A stretch of 64,000 bases of DNA from Arthrobacter sp. OVS8 (GCA_028370155.1 CP116670.1:186001-250000); one strand, 5' to 3'; positions 46,239-58,268 are shown, numbered from the stretch's first letter. Numbers and translations are program-made. Notes: generated from the sequence alone by a model not told the origin.

Positions 46239-49200
46239 TTGAAGCATGCAGATGAAATCGCCCAGTTGGCAACTGTCAAGTTGGCCAAACGCAAAAGATA
46301 TCTGCAGGATATCGACGCTGTCATCCGGGATTATGAGCGGTTGCTGGCCCATGAAGCCAAAAGCCGGCGCCGGGTTGAGGTTCTGGAAAAGGATCTCCGC
46401 GCCATGCGAAGAGCAAGGGACAACGCCAAAGCTGAACTGAAATCGGCGAACGATGACCGCAACAAGCTCAAGTCAGCGCTGAAGGCCCTCCGCTCCTCCA
46501 AGAGTCTCCGTGTCGGGCAGGCAGTTCTTGCCCCCGCACGGAGCCTCGCCCGCGCTTTCGGCGACACCGGGACGCAATCCCGAAGCAACCCGGAATCGCC
46601 CGCAACGTCTCCCGCACCGCCCGGCCGCTCTTTGCCGAAACAGCCTGGCGCGTCCGGGAACCGGCCAGCCGTGCCCACCCAGGTCAAGCCGGCGGCGCCT
46701 ACCCTTGTCACACGCGAAGACCTTCTGGCCGAATTTGAGGCACAACCGTCCAGGGCGGCCGCCGTCAAGTTGATCTCCCACGATTATTTCGACAAGGGCG
46801 CGATCGTGGAGCCCGGTGAGTTCATTCTGCAGAACTCCGCACTCCTTGGAGAGCTAGCCGGTTCTGAACTCGCACTTGTACAAAATGTCCTTGGGCAGCG
46901 CGAACTGCTGACTCGGGAACAGTTTCTCTCGCCGCGGCAGCCCAATGCCGGGTACTCGGCGGAGCGCAACCGGATCATGTACTGCGCGCATAGCACCGGA
47001 CATTTCAACAGCAACGGCTATTCAACTCGAACCGGCGGCGTCGTCGCCGGGCTCAAGGCCAATGGCGAAGACGTCATCGTTGTGGCACGCCCCGGCTACC
47101 CGTGGGATTCGAAAGTCGATGTTGAGGTTGCCGCCAACGAACGCTTTGAGCGTGAGATAAGCGGTGTCACTCATATCTTCAACCCAGGACCCAGTTGGAC
47201 GGCTGACCGCCTCGACTACTACCTGGCGGAGGCCGTAGATGTCTACGTTCGCGAGGCCCAGCGCAATCGGGTGTCGTTGATCCAGTCGGCCTCGAACCAC
47301 GTGACCGCGCTGCCCGCCCTCATGGCGGCCCGCAGGCTCGGCATCCCCTTCGTCTACGAAGTGCGGGGGCTTTGGGAGATCACGCAACTTTCAAACAATC
47401 CCTCTTGGGCCGAGTCAGACCGCTTCAAGCTTGCCGTCAGCCTCGAAACTTTGGTGGCCACAGAGGCTGATCTCGTCTTGGCAATAACCAGCCAGGTCCA
47501 AGACGAATTGATTCGGCGCGGGGTTGACTCATCATCGATCAAACTGATGCCGAACTCGGTGGACACCAATACGTTCGCACCCATGCCCGCCCTTGAATCC
47601 CTGCGCCGAAAGCTTGGGCTGGCAGACACCACAACCGTCGTTGGCTACGCCGGAAGCCTCGTTGCCTATGAGGGCTTGGAAGATCTCTTGGAAGCGGCCA
47701 GAATCGTCCTGGATGAGGGCCTCGACGTTACGCTGGTTATCGTCGGAGACGGCGTCCAGTTGCCTGAGCTGAAGCGTAGGGCCAGGGAGCTCGGAATCGC
47801 TGACAACGTCAAGTTCACCGGTAGAGTTTCGGCCGGAAAAATCCCGAACTATGTAAGCCTTTTTGACATTATGCCGTGCCCCCGGAGGCGTTTACCTGTC
47901 ACGGAGATGGTTTCGCCGCTCAAACCGCTGGAGGCAATGGCCAGCGCCAAGGCTTTGATCCTCAGTGATCTCGCCCCCTGCGTGATCTTGCAGGACCCGA
48001 TCAGGCCCGGGCTTTGCTCGCCGAGGCCGGAAACCCCAATTCCTCGCCGAGGCCATTGCCGTTTTGGCTCAAGACCCCGAGCTGCGTGCTGCAATGGGCA
48101 GGCGGGCCCGCCTGTGGACGATTGATGAACGGACCTGGCGGGCGACCGGCGCCAAAGCCGTAGATGCTCACGGCCAGACCCGGACCAGAGCCGAGTCTGC
48201 GGCCCGAAAACTGTCCGAGATGACCGTCGGCATAATTGCAGACGAATTCACTCTTGAGGGCATGCGCGGCGAATCCACACTGGTCGCGCTCCGGCCCGAG
48301 TCCTGGCGCCAGCAGATCGAATCACAGCCCTTGGACGCCCTGCTGGTGGAGTCCGCCTGGGAAGGCATTGACGGCGCGTGGAAGCAGCAGGTCGGCTACT
48401 ACGACGATGAACGTTTCTCCACATTGAAGGCGATCCTGGAACACTGCAACACCACGGGTGTCCCTACGATCTTCTGGAACAAAGAAGATCCGGTGCACTT
48501 CAACAGGTTCAGCCGAACAGCCGGATATTTTGATCACGTGTTTACGACAGATTCGGACTGCATCCGCCGCTACAAAGCGGACGCTGGTCCCCGGCAGCGA
48601 ACTGTGGCTTCATTGCCGTTCTACGCACAACCCAGGTTGCACAACATCATTCCGTCCGACCGTCCGTACGATCACTCGGTCGCCTACGCCGGCTCATACT
48701 ACGGCGACCGGTATAAGGCGCGGTCTGAGGAATTGGCCACGATTCTAGACGTCGCGAAGAACCACGACCTGGCCATCTACGACAGGCAGCACCTTAATCC
48801 GGAAAGCCCGTACCGCTTCCCGGACCATCTGGGTCGATATGTGCGGGGAGGGCTGAGCTACGCTGAAATGGTTGATGCCTACAAGTCCCACCCTGTGCAT
48901 ATCAATGTGAACTCTGTAGACGGCTCGCCCACGATGTTCTCCCGCCGCGTCATGGAAGTCGCCGCATCAGGTTCGGCCGTCCTGAGCGGCAGAGGCATCG
49001 GCGTTGAACACATCATGAATGGCCTTGTGCCGGTGGTCGAGGGATCAGAAGAAATTGACCTGCTGGTCACCGAATGGATGAACAACGAGCCCTCGCGAAT
49101 TAGGGACGCGTGGCTCGCTTACAGGCATGTGCACAGGGGTCACACTGCGGGACACCGCCTGGCCTATGTACTTCGTACTGCGGGGCTAACCGTGGAAGCT

Positions 49201-50670
49201 CCTGAGATGCCTGGTTATGCCGTCTTCGTTGACAGGCTGACTCCCGAAGCCGCTTCGGTAATCGCTATGCAGACCGTGCAACCGGTTCGTGTTTACTCCA
49301 CAGACAGCGGAACGTCCACGGAACTTCCCGTGGAGCTCGTAAATGGTTTCGCCGATGCCGTCAGGCTGGCGCGAGAGGCGGGACTCCCGTTTATCGGGCT
49401 ACCCGGAACAGGGCATCATGATCGAACCGTTTTTGAGGACATGCTCACTGCGACCAGTTTCGGAACCTGGAGTTCCATCGCCATATCTGGTGACGATCTG
49501 GACATTCCAGGCCTCGGGCTAGCCCGTCGCGGCTCGGCGGATTCGGGAACTCCGCGGCTCAGAGCACTCGATGACAGTCAGAATGATGGCCCGCTCTGTC
49601 TCCGGAGGGACCTCATCTCAATGGACCAGCCATCGGAGGAGCGGCCTCTCGGCAAGCCAAAGAATGTCCTGATTGCGGGGCACGACCTAAAATTTGCCAC
49701 CGGACTGATCTCCAACCTTGAGGCTCTGGGCCACAGCGTCACGATCGACAAGTGGTTGGATCACAACAAACACGACGAGGAGCAGAGCCAGCGCTTGCTT
49801 GCCCAAGCTGATGTCATCTTCTGTGAATGGACCCTGGGCAATGCCGTGTGGTATTCGAAGAACAAATCTTCACACCAGCGTCTGGTGACGCGACTTCATC
49901 TCCAGGAGATCTTTCGACCTTTCGTCAAGGATGTTTCGTACGCGGCCATGGACGACGTTGTGTTCGTCGGAAGGCACATCCTCGAGGTGGCCGTCCGGGA
50001 TCACAATGTCCCCCGTGGCATAAGCCGCGTAATTCCAAATGCGGTGGACACGGTGGAACTTCGGCAGGACAAAATCACCGACGCCAGGTTCAACCTTGGG
50101 TTTGTCGGGATTGTTCCTGCTCGCAAACGGCTGGACAAGGCATTGGACGTATTGAGGATTCTCCGGATGCGGGACGACCGCTACCGGCTCTTCATCAAGG
50201 GCAAACGCCCTGAAGATTTCCCCTGGATGGCCAACCGCCCCGACGAAATGTCCTTCTACGTTGAGCAGTATCGTCGAATCGAAACTGATCCGCTCCTCAT
50301 GGGCGCAGTGACGTTTGATGCCCAGGGCGACGACATGGCTGCCTGGTACCGAAAGATCGGGGTGGTGCTGTCGCTGAGCGACTTTGAATCTTTCCACCTG
50401 ACCCTGCCGGACGGCGCCGCCTCTGGCGCCCTGCCTGCCAGCCTTGCGTGGCCGGGGGCGGACCAGATCTACCCGACATCCTGGCTGCATGCCGACGTGC
50501 GCGAACTTGCCGAATTCATCGGATCCTTAGACGACGCGTCATGGGCTACTGCTGCGGGCATGGCACAGGACTATGTGACGTCCAAGTTCGAAGCCCATGA
50601 GGTGCTGTCAGCCCTCAGCAATGTCATCCTGGGTGAAAGCCCGGCCGGCCCCGCAGGTCCGAAGGGATAG
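46239..50670 (+). CDS. Very large three-module glycosyltransferase: coiled coil, GT4, CgeB-like, GT4-like (two apparent 1-base deletions)
   Basis: With two single-base deletions repaired (near 47960-47964 and 48040-48046) one frame of 1477 residues runs through. Residues 1-105 are a charged coiled coil (RRARDNAKAELKSANDDRNK) followed by a Pro-rich linker. Residues about 245-640 are a GT4 module like the genes at 15998 and 39513 (IPFVYEVRGLWE, IKLMPNSVDTNTF, EMVSPLKPLEAMA). Residues about 660-1040 are CgeB-like (VGIIADEFTLEGMRGESTLV, FFWNKEDPVHF-type segment, HINVNSVDGSPTMFSRRVME). Residues about 1140-1470 are another GT-B-like module (NVLIAGHDLKFATGLISNLE, RVIPNAVDTVELRQ, LGFVGIVPARKRLDKALDVL). 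A stop masked by another lost base between modules 1 and 2 cannot be excluded. Start is ATG 46239. Confidence 0.72.
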
Positions 50671-50671
50671 T

Positions 50672-50716
50672 CCCTGCTGCCCCTGTCCTGCGCACGTGCA
50701 GGGCAGGGGCAGGGGA
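50672..50716 (+). terminator. Hairpin after the polysaccharide operon
   Basis: CTGCCCCTGTCCTGC and GCAGGGCAGGGGCAG pair around a short GCAC-type loop just after the stop at 50670. It separates the plus-strand operon from the convergent acetyltransferase gene and could serve both strands. Confidence 0.7.
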
Positions 50717-50718
50717 GT

Positions 50719-51717
50719 TCACCGGCGGCTGGGGCGAGCCGTGTAGTCCGTGTACCGGGCGATATCCCTGCTGATAATTCGAGCGGGAACGCCCGCAACC
50801 ACACAGTTGTCTGGAATTTCGTCCAGCACAACCGCATTGGCGCCGACAACGACATTATTGCCGATTTTCCCCCAAAACATTTGGCCCCGGGGGCGATGAA
50901 TACGTTGTTGCCGATGATCGGGGTACCGTTCCCTCGAACCCGTCCACCCAGGGTGACATTCTGGGCGATAACGCAGTCCCGCCCAATTATCGAATCCGGG
51001 TGGATGACTGTTCCGATACCACCGATCCCCAGCCGAGTCCCTTCACCAATCGTGGCCAGGTAGGGAACGCGACAATTGAACTTATTGAAGATAAACGTTT
51101 GGATGCAGTTAGCCCCTCAGAAAAACCCTCGAGGTACGCGGACCGGGACAAGCGGTAGAGATCCATAACGCTAAACTTGTGAAGCTCCTTGGACAGAATG
51201 TCGACAGCCCCGTTGGCGAGCGTGAAGGTCATCAAATCCCCGTAGTCAGGCTCATACGCCTCGTGACCGATAGCGAGGGCGCCTTGGGGTATATCATCCA
51301 ACCCAACGACAGGACGACCAAAAATTCCTTGCCCAGATACTCGCCGCTGGGGTCGACAAAACAGACAACGTTGTTCTTGGCCGAAAACACATGAGCGGCA
51401 AAACCGGCTGTGCGAGTTACGCCGAAAACGGCGAAATCCCTCGTGCCTTGGGGGCGCGGCGCGTCACTGAATCCCGCAAAGCGAAAGCGCTCGGATATGC
51501 CGGAATCGATAGCGCCAGAATCTGATTTGGCATACCACTTCACCCGGTAGACCCCAGCCTTGTCGAGCGGGAACGTGTGAGTGGGCTCAACACTGTAGGG
51601 TGTCCGCTCAATCACTTCGTCGTTCAAGTAAAGGTAGAAGGCATAGAGCTTTGCATTCGGCTTTATTGCCGCCCTCAGCTGAAAAAAGTTCTCGAGTTCA
51701 AGTTCGATATTCTGCAT
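50719..51717 (-). CDS. Serine-acetyltransferase-like hexapeptide protein with extra N-terminal domain (three apparent 1-base deletions)
   Basis: The C-terminal third is a left-handed beta-helix of the CysE type: YLATIGEGTRLGIGGIGTVI, HPDSIIGRDCVIAQNVTLGG, PIIGNNVFIAPGAK, VVVGANAVVLDEIPDNCVVA and GVPARIISRDIARY. Preceding it is a helical region (DILSKELHKFSVMDLYRLSR). The N-terminal ~90 residues (LYAFYLYLNDEVIERTPYS, GVYRVKWYAKSDSG) look like a beta-sandwich, similar to domains that bind sugars or proteins. Single-base deletions near 51326, 51111-51117 and 50886-50889 are needed; the repaired protein is 333 residues, longer than CysE. In this locus O-acetylation of the polysaccharide is more likely than cysteine synthesis. 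Confidence 0.75.
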
Positions 51718-51929
51718 ATTCTCGTTTTCGTTGGGTGGGGATGAAACCGTCTTGCCGCCAGTGCCAATCCTGCGCCAAAACTGCGTATCGCTGCCGCCCT
51801 GCGTGGACGTCCTAGAAATAGACTAGTTTGGCGCCGTACGACTGTCCTAGTCAGCGCGCGTGACTTAGTGGGGCCCGGCACGGCGCCCCATACGTTCAGG
51901 GTGCCCGTTACCGCAATGGAGAATTACCA

Positions 51930-54224
51930 GTGAAATCGCCGATAGAGTCTATCGCCTCCCTTGGCCCTGGCGGGGCTTCGAGAGCCCGTTTTAGGGGACT
52001 ATGTTGCTCCGTGGCGACAGGGACGACGCTAGCCATCCTGGCTGGGGCAGTAGTTGCCAGTCCCGCGTCGGCTGCGACGCTCAGCGAGCAGCGGGCAGCC
52101 CTGCGCCAGATCACTTATGCTGCCGGTCAGGACTACGTCAACGCCCGTCCGTTTGTGGCAGAGCTTGCCAGAAGGAATGCGCTAACGGTCAAGGACGCCA
52201 TAGCGTCAGGCACCGCTTCGCTCAAGGCAGCTGGCGATGAGCTGACCGCGGCGAAGACTCAGGAAGCAATGGACGCAGTGGCAACACGGATCCGCGACGA
52301 GGCCACTCGAGCGGCGACCGTTCGCAAGGCAGCCAAGCAGCTCACCATTTTGGTTGATCTTCGGACGGCGCAGCAAAGCGTTGCCACCAAGGCCCTGAGC
52401 GACTTGTCGGCGGCACGCATCACGCTGAGTACCTATTCAGGATCCAAGGAAAGAACCAGTTCCTTCACCACGCAACTGGCGGCTGACACTGCGGTACAGC
52501 TGGGAGTGATCGGGAAGGCTGTCCCTGCACCGGATCTGAAATCCACGCCGTGGCTCTCGACGCTGCAACAGGGGTCAGGACCAATACCGGCCGTGCCTGG
52601 CTGGGTTGGATTCCCGGGCGGCTGTGCATTGCCTTCGGCCAGCTCCGCCTTTACCCCTGTTCTTCCCGTGGACGGTCCTGGCGTTGGCACGTCGAAGCAA
52701 CTGATAGCTAGTGCAAAGACCCGGCAGTCGGCCGATGCCGCGTTGGGCTCTGTGCACGCCCAAATGCTTCGGTCAGCGACCGCAGAAGCGTCCCGGACCA
52801 TGCCATTGGGGGAACTGCGTGATGCCTATGTTCCACGCGTGGCACGCCTGGGATATGGCTGGCTTTCCGGCTCCGACACCGCGTCCCGCAACGTCCTGAC
52901 CTCGGAGGCTAAAGGAATACTGTCGGCCGGCCCCGAGGATATGGACACTTTGTCGTCCTCCCACCTGCTGCTGGCAGCATCGACAGCGACTAACTGGGCC
53001 CAATCAACCGGCATGGAGGAGACAGCCCTCGTTCGATGGCTCGGGCCGCAGACATGTCTGTATGCCGACGGGGAAAACTTCGTCGACGCACCTACGAACA
53101 TCGCCGCCATCCACAATGCGGCCAACTTTGTGGCGGCCGCAGTCTTTCTCAAGAAGTCTCCGGCACGCGCGGCTGCGCTCGCCAAAGAAGCCCTGACATC
53201 CATCCAACCGGCCCTCGGGTTGATTACGACGGACGGTGGTACCCAGGAAGGCCCGGGCTATTGGACCTACCAGAGCCGGGCAATCTCGGTGCTGTACTCG
53301 ACCTTGCCCAACGCCTACGCAATAATCCCGGTCAAAATGCCCACGCTGGCCAAAGTTTCCGGCTATGCGATGAACAGCACGGACCCTGACAACCGGCCGA
53401 CTCCCTTCGCCGACGCTAGTCCTGCGGAACTCAGCCCGCTGATGCCGGCCTGGGACGCGTATGTTCGGAAAGACCCGGCCGTGTCCGCTTGGGTGGCAGA
53501 CAAGTTCAGGCAGAAGCCCGATGCCTACCTCATGTGGTGGGGTTCGCCAGCTGGTGTGTTGCCCCCAAAAAGTCCGCTGTCTATTCAAAGACGGGACTCG
53601 CTGCGCTCCATCTCCCGGCGAGCACCGCGACACTTAAAGGGGCGTGAATAGCGCCAACCACGCCCATCTTGACCTGGGAACAGTCTCGTTCTTTCGCCGC
53701 GGTGTACAGTGGTCGGTCGACCCGGGTACCCCGGACGGCTCGGCGCCGGGGTACTACTCTGAGCCGACCCGGTGGACTTACTGGAAGCCAGGAACGTCTG
53801 CCCACTCGACGTTAATGGTCCAAGGCGTGAACCAGCCCACCGGGGCAAGTGCACGCGTCACGGCTCCCACGACTTCAAGCGCCGCGGTGGACCTTCGTCA
53901 AGCGTTCCCCGGCTCGTCTGCGGCAACCCGCTCCGTCACTCACGGATCTAACGCGATGGTGATCAAAGACGTTATTCGTTCGGATAAGCCCTTGGACCTC
54001 GTCTGGCAGTGGGTCACCGATGCCTCGGTGAGCTTGGGCTCGGACCGGGCAGTGCTCCGGCGCAGCGGGCAGACTCTGGTGCTCCGGTTTGCTGGCGCGC
54101 CGGCAGGGTCTTCCTCACTGCGGTCCCTGCCCCGGAGGCTGGACCGGATGGTCAACCGCTGACTATCGTCAAGCTCTCGATGCCGCAGGTCAAGAGCTTG
54201 GCACTTACTACATCGGCGTACTAG
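51930..54224 (+). CDS. Secreted heparinase II/III-like polysaccharide lyase, second paralogue (three apparent 1-base deletions)
   Basis: GTG 51930 starts MKSPIESIASLGPGGASRAR with a signal segment (TGTTLAILAGAVVASPASA). The rest parallels the protein at 10241 from TLSEQRAALRQITYAAGQDY to LALTTSAY. Key segments are GGTQEGPGYWTYQSRA near residue 436 and HAHLDLGTVSFFRRGVQW near residue 578. Deletions near 53562-53568, 53638-53642 and 54104-54108 break the frame; repaired length is 765 residues. It is divergent from the acetyltransferase gene. Its stop shares a CTAG with the stop of the convergent fused lyase/hydrolase. It probably cleaves or trims the wall polysaccharide outside the cell. Confidence 0.75.
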
Positions 54225-56920
54225 CTGCCCCCACCGGTGGAATGGGGCGGGGTGAGCGTCACCCAGGGAGTGGTGAAACCGCGGACAACGTCGTCCTCGG
54301 AGTGCCGCAGGAATACCCTGGCCCGGTACCGGCCGGCGGGGATGCCCTTCCACAGTGCTTTGCCGCCGGCGCCGTAAGGGTCCGGGCGACGGGCTCAGCC
54401 CCACAAAACAGCCGGGATGCCAACTCCCAGCCGACTGGTACCTGCACCTCAAGGCATAGTGTTTCCGGATCCTCGCCCGAACGCCCGAACGTGAACGGGA
54501 CAGCCTCTTCGCCGGCTCCGGTGAGCTCCTGTTGGATATTCGCGGTCAAAAATTGACGGTACACCGCTCCAATTTCGGCGTGAGGGAGGCCCGGCAGAAC
54601 GGTCAGCTCGATTTGCTTCTTTTGGGATTCAGCGTAGGACTTCAGGGGCAAAACATGGTTCTTGTAGTGGTGGTCGGCCTCGCCCACCAGAATCGACAGG
54701 CTGGTCGTATCGAGCATGTCGTCGATGGCATTGAAGACCACCGCATCGAGTGCAGTGACCGAGTCCTCGGTGGTGTCCCCCATGATGAAGCGCAGCATGT
54801 TTGGGTGCGGGACTCGGAGGAATGAACCGACCTTAACCTGCGGTGCACCGACAATGATGCGTCCGGCTCCGGCTGCCGCGCCGTGCAGTATTGCAGCGCT
54901 CCCGCCCTTGGACGACCCTGCGGTGATGAGGTCCCTGGCAGTCAGGCCGAGGCGGCTAAGCTCCTGCGCGATCAGCGCTTGAGTCGCGGAGAAAATGGAC
55001 CGGTCGCCGTGGTCCGCCAAGTAGTAAGCGCCTTGGTCGCCGAAATCGTCAAGGATGTATAGTGCGTGCGCTCCGGACGCGTCAACGGACTTCTTGTAGT
55101 TGAAGGTGAAGTCGCCTGCCTGGTGGATTGCTGTGAAGACGACTGCGAGTTTCCCTGGCCAGAGGCTGAGCTAGCCGGTACCGAGAGGTAATTCAACCCA
55201 ACGCTTCCGTTGCTGCGCCGCCAGGCTGCCGATTTGTCGTTCAGTCCCCGGTCGAGATAGCTAAAATCGGCCAATCGGATTCGGGTGTGGAGCTGGGCGC
55301 GGCTGCCCTGGAATGCGATTTTGACAACGGGGGCAGGCAAGGCCTCGCCGAAGCGCGGAAAACGCCAGCCGAGAGGCTTCGGCCGCATCTCTCCCTTATG
55401 AAGCGAAACCTTGGTGGGAACGTCCGCATCAAACTGGAGATCCATGACCTTGCGACCATCATGGAACAGTTCAAAACCTTGTCCGTGGACCACAGCTTCA
55501 ACGTCCGTGCCGAGATTCCAGAGCAGTTCGTAGCTGTGTTCCCCTGAGCTTTCGATCGTGTCCGAGACATCGATGTAGGGAATTCCATCCCGCTCCTGAA
55601 TGTCAACAGTTCTGGAATGAGCTGTGTCCGTCAGTCGTCGGGTGCGACCCGTGACTTTGTAGCCATCCGTGCGTATGTCGTGAGCTTCAAGGGTGGTGAG
55701 GTGGGCCGACCCGTCGGTGCGCGGCAGGGAGATACCGTCCACAACAAGGCAGTTATGCGCATAGGACGAATACCCATATTTGGTCAGCGGATCCTTGTAG
55801 TCGTAGCCGTAGGCGCCCGCCTCCGACAATAGGTCGACGCCATCGCTGCGCAAAAACAGACTCAGGTCATCGGAGTGCTTGTGGTAGTTCGCGTTGTACG
55901 CCGCGCTGAAGTAGGCAAAGGAAGCCTTCGGATTGCCCCAGGAGCTGCGGTAGATGGCGTAGCCGGAGTCGGGCAGCACCAGCGTTCGCCGTTCGGGCTT
56001 GGAGCCAATTTTTCCCGCAGAAGCGGCATAAGCGAATTCGGCACTGTCGAAAATATTCTGTCGCGCTGCTCGGGTTTCAAGCTGCTGGGTCGTGTCGCTG
56101 ATCGGCGGATACATGCCGTTTGGCATGACCGCATGCGTCGCGTATTCGGCCGCATTCCGGAGCAGCGACTCGTAATAGTCAGCATCAGGGTGCCCTGTTT
56201 TGGAGAGGATATCGAGCACTCCGTGGACATGCTTGGAAACCATGAGGTGATAGGTCGGCGTGTTTTCGATGTGCACACCGTCGGATGTGAACGATGAGGA
56301 AAAATACGAGTGCAACCGTGTCGTGGCGGTCGCAAAGAAGTCCTCGCGCTCGTTGGGCGAGGCAAAGTCGCACATGACCGAAAAATAGAGCAGTGCGATG
56401 TCCTGGAACATCCCGTGGTTATTGCCCGTAGCATGAAAATCGTCCGTCGCGAGCAGGCGTGCAGTATCCATGGCCAGCTCGGCCAACCAGTTGTAGTCGT
56501 GCTGCGGGACGAAGTCCTTCAGCCGAGGGAGCAGGGAGATCAACTGGATTAGCCGCTGCGCCGTGGTTTCGTCATGGTGCGACACTTCAGGCATCCGCGT
56601 GCCGTCACCGTAGTCCGCCGCCCAGCTGCGGGCCACGTGCAGCGCGAAAGCCGCGTACTCGGGGGCTACGGCCGGATCGCTGAGCACTGTCCCGTGCCAG
56701 TCAGAGAAGAACAAGAAGCCGTGGACAAATCGCGCTTGCGATCGTTTGGTTGCGTCGCCCCAAATTTCGCCGTCGTTGAAGGATGAATTTCCGAATCTCG
56801 CGCTGACAATCTCGCCGTCCCTGAAGAACTTTTCCGCTCGCAATCGGGCGGAATCGTCTGCGGCCTGGGGAGCTGCCGCACGACAGCTTCCTTCATGAGG
56901 TTAAAATTTGTCGGCACCAA
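54221..56920 (-). CDS. Heparinase II/III-like domain fused to alpha/beta-hydrolase-like domain (three apparent 1-base deletions)
   Basis: Residues about 1-580 are heparinase II/III-like: NNHGMFQDIALLYFSVMCDF, VLPDSGYAIYRSSWGNP, NYHKHSDDLSLFLRSDGVDL and YSSYAHNCLVVDG. Residues about 585-900 are an alpha/beta-hydrolase-like unit with nucleophile segment LITAGSSKGGSAAILHG near residue 663 and a late His in LPGLPHAEIG. The domains read as one protein once a C lost near 55163-55170 is restored; otherwise a TAG lies in the hydrolase frame at that point. Further deletions near 56868 and 54375 restore both ends. Repaired length is 900 residues. TTG 56920 or GTG 56917, preceded by GGAGA, is the likely start. 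No clear signal peptide is seen, so it may act in the cytoplasm. Confidence 0.72.
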
Positions 56921-56991
56921 GAGTTCTCCAGTCCTTAACGCGGGTCCACCGTTGTGAAGCGTGGCGTACTAATCGCCGCGCCTCTCGTGCC

Positions 56992-58134
56992 TCACAGCCC
57001 GAAGTCGTCGATTCGGTCACCGATATTCAGCAGCTGCGCCAACGCGGCGATGGTCCGTTCGGAAGCCCTGCCATCGCCATAAGGATTGACCGCGTTAGCC
57101 ATCGAATCGAAGTGGTCCTGATCGTGCAGCAGCCGGTCGACTTCTTTGAAAATGCGCTCTTCGTCGGTACCGATCAGGGTCACAGTTCCGGCGTCGACGG
57201 CCTCGGGACGTTCGGTGTTGTCCCGCATCACCAAGACAGGCTTGCCGAGGCTCGGTGCCTCTTCCTGCACTCCGCCTGAGTCGGTAAGCACGATGTGCGC
57301 AAGCGAGAGCATACGCGTGAATTCGCCGTAAGCCAGAGGCTCGGTGACGATAACGTTCGGCTTGCCTTCCAGGGCAGGGAGCACCGCTTCGCGCACAACG
57401 GGGTTCTTGTGCGCGGGCAAGACAATCACCATGTCAGGTTCGGCGTCCGCGATTCGCGCTAGCGCACGACCCACTCCGCGCATGGCATCGCCCTGGTTCT
57501 CGCGGCGGTGGGTAGTCACCAGCAGAATCTTCCGACCGCTACGTGCGAGCTCCTCGAGCTGCGGGTCCGTAAAGGGGATCTGCTTGCCTACCGTCGTCAG
57601 CAGGGCGTCGATAACCGAGTTGCCGGTGACCACGACGTCGCTGGCGTTGATGCCTTCCGCGAGCAGGTTGGCCCGGCTGACGCTGGTGGGAGCAAGGTGG
57701 AGGCTTGCAATCTGGCTCGTGATCTTGCGGTTGGCCTCTTCCGGGAACGGAGAGAAGAGGTCTCCGCTGCGAAGCCCCGCTTCGACGTGCACGACGGGAA
57801 TTCCGTGATAGAAAGCAGCGATGGCACCCGCGGTCGACGTCGTAGTGTCGCCTTGCACAATCACGGCGTCAGGTTTCTTCTCAGCGAAGAGTTTGTCCAG
57901 CCCGTCAATGGTCCGGGTCATAATGGCCGAGAGTGACTGCCGCTGCTGCAGGATATTGAGGTCGTGGTCCGGCACAATGCCGAAGAGCTCGTTGACCTGG
58001 TCCAGCATCTCGCGGTGCTGTCCAGTGACGGTCACGACACAGTCAAAGAGCTCAGACTCGTGCAGTGCGGCAACGATCGGGGCCATCTTGATGGCCTCGG
58101 GCCGGGTGCCGAAGATCGGCATGATGCTGGGCAT
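56992..58134 (-). CDS. wecB: UDP-N-acetylglucosamine 2-epimerase (non-hydrolysing)
   Basis: This intact 380-residue protein starts at ATG 58134 (MPSIMPIFGTRPEAIKMAPI), with GGGGAA upstream; in-frame codons before it do not look coding. Signatures are VTGQHREMLDQVNELFGI, VVHVEAGLRSGDLFSPFPEE, NRKITSQIASLHLAPT, LVTTHRRENQGDAMRGV, LTDSGGVQEEAPSLGKPVLV and RDNTERPEAVDAGTV. It interconverts UDP-GlcNAc and UDP-ManNAc and supplies the wecC-like dehydrogenase at 45 kb. Confidence 0.93.
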   Translation of the reverse strand: MPSIMPIFGTRPEAIKMAPIVAALHESELFDCVVTVTGQHREMLDQVNELFGIVPDHDLNILQQRQSLSAIMTRTIDGLDKLFAEKKPDAVIVQGDTTTSTAGAIAAFYHGIPVVHVEAGLRSGDLFSPFPEEANRKITSQIASLHLAPTSVSRANLLAEGINASDVVVTGNSVIDALLTTVGKQIPFTDPQLEELARSGRKILLVTTHRRENQGDAMRGVGRALARIADAEPDMVIVLPAHKNPVVREAVLPALEGKPNVIVTEPLAYGEFTRMLSLAHIVLTDSGGVQEEAPSLGKPVLVMRDNTERPEAVDAGTVTLIGTDEERIFKEVDRLLHDQDHFDSMANAVNPYGDGRASERTIAALAQLLNIGDRIDDFGL

Positions 58135-58268
58135 GGGTATTCCCCGAAGATTTGTGGACGACGTCGGCAACGATGCTACGGGAACTGACAATGAATCGCT
58201 GAATCGATGCAGGCGATATCACGCCATTCGGGCGACAACCACGGCAAACTCGGCGACCCTAAAGCGTT

